Below the pieces are notes generated by a model, which was not told the DNA's origin, searched no databases, and saw nothing but the letters and a program-made list of their open reading frames with translations. DNA of 64,000 nucleotides from Closterium sp. Naga37s-1 (taxonomy: Eukaryota; Streptophyta; Zygnematophyceae; Desmidiales; Closteriaceae): contig CANJKZ010000917.1 in the NCBI GenBank assembly GCA_947471745.1, positions 112,664 to 176,663 on the forward strand, in the 5' to 3' direction. The position numbers and the translations under genes are program-made. Positions 61,701 to 64,000 of this stretch are shown here, piece by piece (positions within the stretch are counted from its first letter, which is position 1; each line of letters opens with the position of its first letter).

Positions 61701-63647
61701 TTGCCTTCTCCTCCTGAGTCTTCTCTTCCTACTCTTGCCGACCCGGAGTCGGACTCTCTTCGCGCTGCCAGTCCTACTGTCACGCGTCTCCTTGCTACGG
61801 TTGTCACTGACCCTTCCTTTGAGTCCACTGCTGCGTCTGCTCTAGTTGCTGAGCTCGTCGACTTTGCTGCTCGCTGTCGCCTAGACTACGTCGCCAGTCT
61901 TGTTGCTGAGTCTGAGTCTGTCTGTCCTCCGTCCGTCGGGGGTGAGTGTGCCCTTGGCACGGACGTCCTTGAGGACAGGCAGGAGGAGTTCCAGTGTTTG
62001 GCTGCTGCTTCACCTCATCTCGTGTCCGTACTGCTTACCCCTGAGGGCGACCCGGATGCACTTGACATCCCGACTCCGCGCTCTTACGCGGAGGCGATAG
62101 AGGGTCCCTACTCCTCTCAGTGGCAGGCAGCTATGGACGCAGAGATGGCTTCCTGGAAGTCCACAGGCACCTACGTTGACGCTGTTCCCCCTCCTGGGGC
62201 GAACATCGTCAGTGGCATGTGGATTTTCAGGGTGAAGCGACCGCCGGGTTCTCCGCCTGTCTTCAAGGCGCGTTACGTGGCTCGTGGCTTCAGTCAGCGG
62301 CAGGGAGTTGACTACTTTCAGACCTTCTCTCCCACCCCGAAGATGACCACTCTTCGGGTACTGCTGCACGTAGCTGCTCACCGTGACTACGAGCTACACT
62401 CTCTTGACTTCAGCACTGCTTTCTTGCAGGGCAGCCTGCACGAGGAGATCTGGCTGCGTCGCCCACCTGGCTTCACTGGGTCTTTTCCTCCTGGCACCCA
62501 GTGGAGCCTACGGCGGCCAGTCTACGGTCTCCGCCAGGCACCGCGTGAGTGGCACGACACACTGAGGACTACACTTGCGGCTCTTGGGTTTGCTCCCTCT
62601 ACTGCCGACCTGTCGCTGTTTCTGCGCACCGACACTTCTTTGCCGCCGTTCTACATCCTCGTGTACGTCGACGACTTGGTCTTTGCCACAGCTGACACTG
62701 CTGGACTAGCCCACGTGAAGTCCGAGCTGCAGAAGAGACACATGTGCACTGACCTGGGTGAACTGCGCAGCTACCTTGGCTTGCAGATCACTCGGGACAG
62801 AGCACGCCGCACCATTACCCTGACTCAGTCACACATGGTGCAGCAGGTCCTTCAGCGCTTCGGCTTCACGTACTCCTCGCCTCAGGCCACTCCTCTGCCT
62901 ACTCGCCACTCGCTCTCAGCTCTGCCTTCGGATGAGTCCGTAGAGTCGAGTGGCCCGTACCCAGAGCTTGTTGGCTGCCTCATGTACCTGATGACCTGCA
63001 CACGACCTGACCTTGCATACCCTCTTAGCATTCTTGCACGCTATGTTGCTCCTGGGAGACACAGACCGGAGCACATGGCTGCAGCGAAGAGGGTGTTGCG
63101 CTACTTGTGCAGTACGTCGGGCATGGGGCTTGTGCTTGGAGGGCAGAGTCCAGTGGTCCTTACTGGGCACGCAGACGCTTCTTGGGCTGACGACCAGGCT
63201 ACGCAGCGGTCGTCACAGGGTTACACCTTCAGCCTTGGTTCCGGCTCTGTTTCGTGGCGGGCTACTCGCTCGTCTTCTGTTCTCGGCTCCAGTTGTGAGG
63301 CTGAGATCTACGCAGGAGCCATGGCTGCACAGGAGCTTCGCTGGCTCACCTACCTGCTGACTGACCTCAAAGAGTTGCCTCGTTCTCCTCCAGTGCTGTA
63401 CGTAGACAACAAGGCCATGCTGGCCTTGTGTCGGGAGCAGCGACTGGAGCACAGAACGAAGCACATTGCTCTCCGCTACTTTCTTGCTCGTGAGCTGCAG
63501 CAGCGTGGTCAGCTGCGTCTTGCGTACGTGGCCTCTGAGGCCAACACTGCTGATATCTTCACCAAGGCACTTGCGCCTTGTGACCATCAGCGCTTCTGTA
63601 CTCAGCTGGGCCTTGTGCCTACCTTGCCTCACTTACTCACCTCTTGA
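57663..63647 (+). CDS. Copia-5 gag-pol polyprotein, full length (1994 aa)
   Basis: A single open frame from MATPSVLAFDAEGRATDF to PTLPHLLTS. Approximate residues: gag 1-250; Gly tract 260-335; Gln tract near 350; Cys/His segment CTYVLRTGDRAGEQCGGAH near 380; protease LDSGAS near 517; integrase zinc part (H..LGH near 675, CVPC near 711) and catalytic D near 739, D near 809 and E near 845 with 35 residues between the last two; Gly/Ala/Glu/Pro repeat linker 1020-1120; RT with ARYVARGFSQ and YVDD near 1667; RNase H with GHADASWADD near 1836 and TADIFTKAL near the end. All key residues are present, so the copy may be active in the cell as a ribonucleoprotein particle. No frameshift separates gag and pol. 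Confidence 0.96.
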
Positions 63648-63649
63648 CC

Positions 63650-63710
63650 TTGCTTGTACTGTTACATATATATATACCTGCTCTTGTTTGTCTAGCCTTT
63701 TTATATATAT
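63650..63710 (+). promoter_or_regulatory. AT-rich foldback in the copia 3' untranslated region
   Basis: ACATATATATATACC and TTTATATATATGTG, about 25 bp apart, could pair. The same pair of TA runs follows the stop codon of copia-1 (19050-19100, minus) and copia-2 (44958-45006), and in weaker form copia-3 (53240-53310). Conserved position suggests an RNA end or stability structure; the function is inferred. Confidence 0.5.
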
Positions 63711-64000
63711 GTGTACTCCTGCTTGTGAACTGGCCTTGTGGCCTTGAACTTGTGCTCGGAATGTGTGGTGACTTTGTGATCCACCCTGAGCTTGTTTTGC
63801 TTTGCTTTGCTTGACTGGTCTTGTGACCCCTTGTTCTCCCCCACTTTGCCTATGGGGGTGTGTCAGATTTATATGACATAGCTACTGTAGGCTATAGTGG
63901 GGTAGCACATATGGGGTACAGGTTTTCTAGGGTTTGCTTCTTGTACCCAACTTTCACCTAGTCATTTTCATTCCTCGTTTCTTCTCAATAATTGTCTAGC

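Larger units (their letters stand above)
56705..63987 (+). mobile_element. Copia element 5, apparently intact
   Basis: 127-bp LTRs at 56705-56831 and 63861-63987 appear identical. Target duplication ATAAT lies at 56700-56704 and 63988-63992. The primer site TGGTATCGAGCAGG follows the 5' LTR, and the PPT CTATGGGGGTG precedes the 3' LTR. Leader arrays are at 56990-57330 and 57370-57590. It shares its LTR family (TGTCAGATTTATATGACATA) with copia-1, and the interiors are close, so both are recent members of one subfamily. Confidence 0.97.
54066..64000 (+). mobile_element. Copia element 4, pol-deleted, interrupted by copia-5 and cut by the window end
   Basis: 5' LTR 54066-54193 (TGTCAAACTC...TTTTCTCA) is followed by the primer site TGGTATCGAGCAGG, two leader arrays (54290-54720, 54730-54960), gag, and a jump from the Gly tract to the last 50 codons of RNase H (56092-56249). 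After that comes a poly(A) run and sequence related to the small element at 28326-29862. Its 3' LTR starts at 56688 (TGTCAGAATGTTATAAT) and is split by copia-5, resuming at 63993. The end lies beyond this window. Confidence 0.8.

Noticed and set aside
1..64000. tRNA or rRNA genes
   Set aside because: I saw no cloverleaf with A and B boxes and no rRNA signature. The tRNA-like matches are retrotransposon primer sites only; a tRNAscan run would be decisive.

Overview
This is a eukaryotic nuclear window. It has spliced genes with GT-AG introns, long introns, GC-rich minisatellites and dense LTR retrotransposons, and no prokaryotic gene organisation. The host genes (S-formylglutathione hydrolase, a pair of membrane-anchored PC-esterases, a phytocyanin-like gene) and plant-style primer sites (TGGTATCAGAGC) suggest the green lineage. 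My best guess is a streptophyte (charophyte) alga; Closterium-type algae fit, but the species is an inference.

Layout. 55-3632 (-) is a multi-exon conserved gene of unknown function. 3633-6300 is intergenic. 6302-12942 (+) is a complete six-exon S-formylglutathione hydrolase gene (283 aa from the inner ATG) whose introns are full of partial copies of its own exons and a 1.4 kb, 13-bp minisatellite. 13771-16278 and 31562-34964 (+) are two paralogous three-exon genes for type II membrane proteins with an Ig/filamin-like domain followed by an SGNH/PC-esterase domain. Between the paralogues lies a decayed Ty3/gypsy chromovirus (16529-30812, -). It hosts a Ty1/copia element (18783-26226, -) and a 1.5 kb non-autonomous LTR element (28326-29862, -), each with a 5-bp target duplication.

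35577-38177 (+) is a second, gutted chromovirus carrying a solo LTR. 38371-45287 (+) is a copia element with identical LTRs and a broken gag; its pre-insertion site survives as a second copy at 47446-47622. 45300-51230 is accessory DNA: minisatellites, phytocyanin-like exon copies, a GA microsatellite and a 432-bp TIR element with TTAA ends. 51239-53579 is a shortened copia remnant, 53580-54000 a gypsy pol fragment, 54066 to the window end a pol-deleted copia, and nested in that element is an apparently intact copia (56705-63987).

The most unusual signal is a recurrent motif: short perfect palindromes of the form TTTTGAG-NNNN-CTCAAAA, with NNNN itself self-complementary (AATT, ACGT, TCGA or GCGC). 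They often sit at the junctions between direct copies of exon pieces in most of the host genes here. Most exons in the left half of the window are present as several partial copies that keep their splice sites. I can read this from the sequence but cannot say whether it reflects a mobile hairpin, a repair pathway or an assembly effect.
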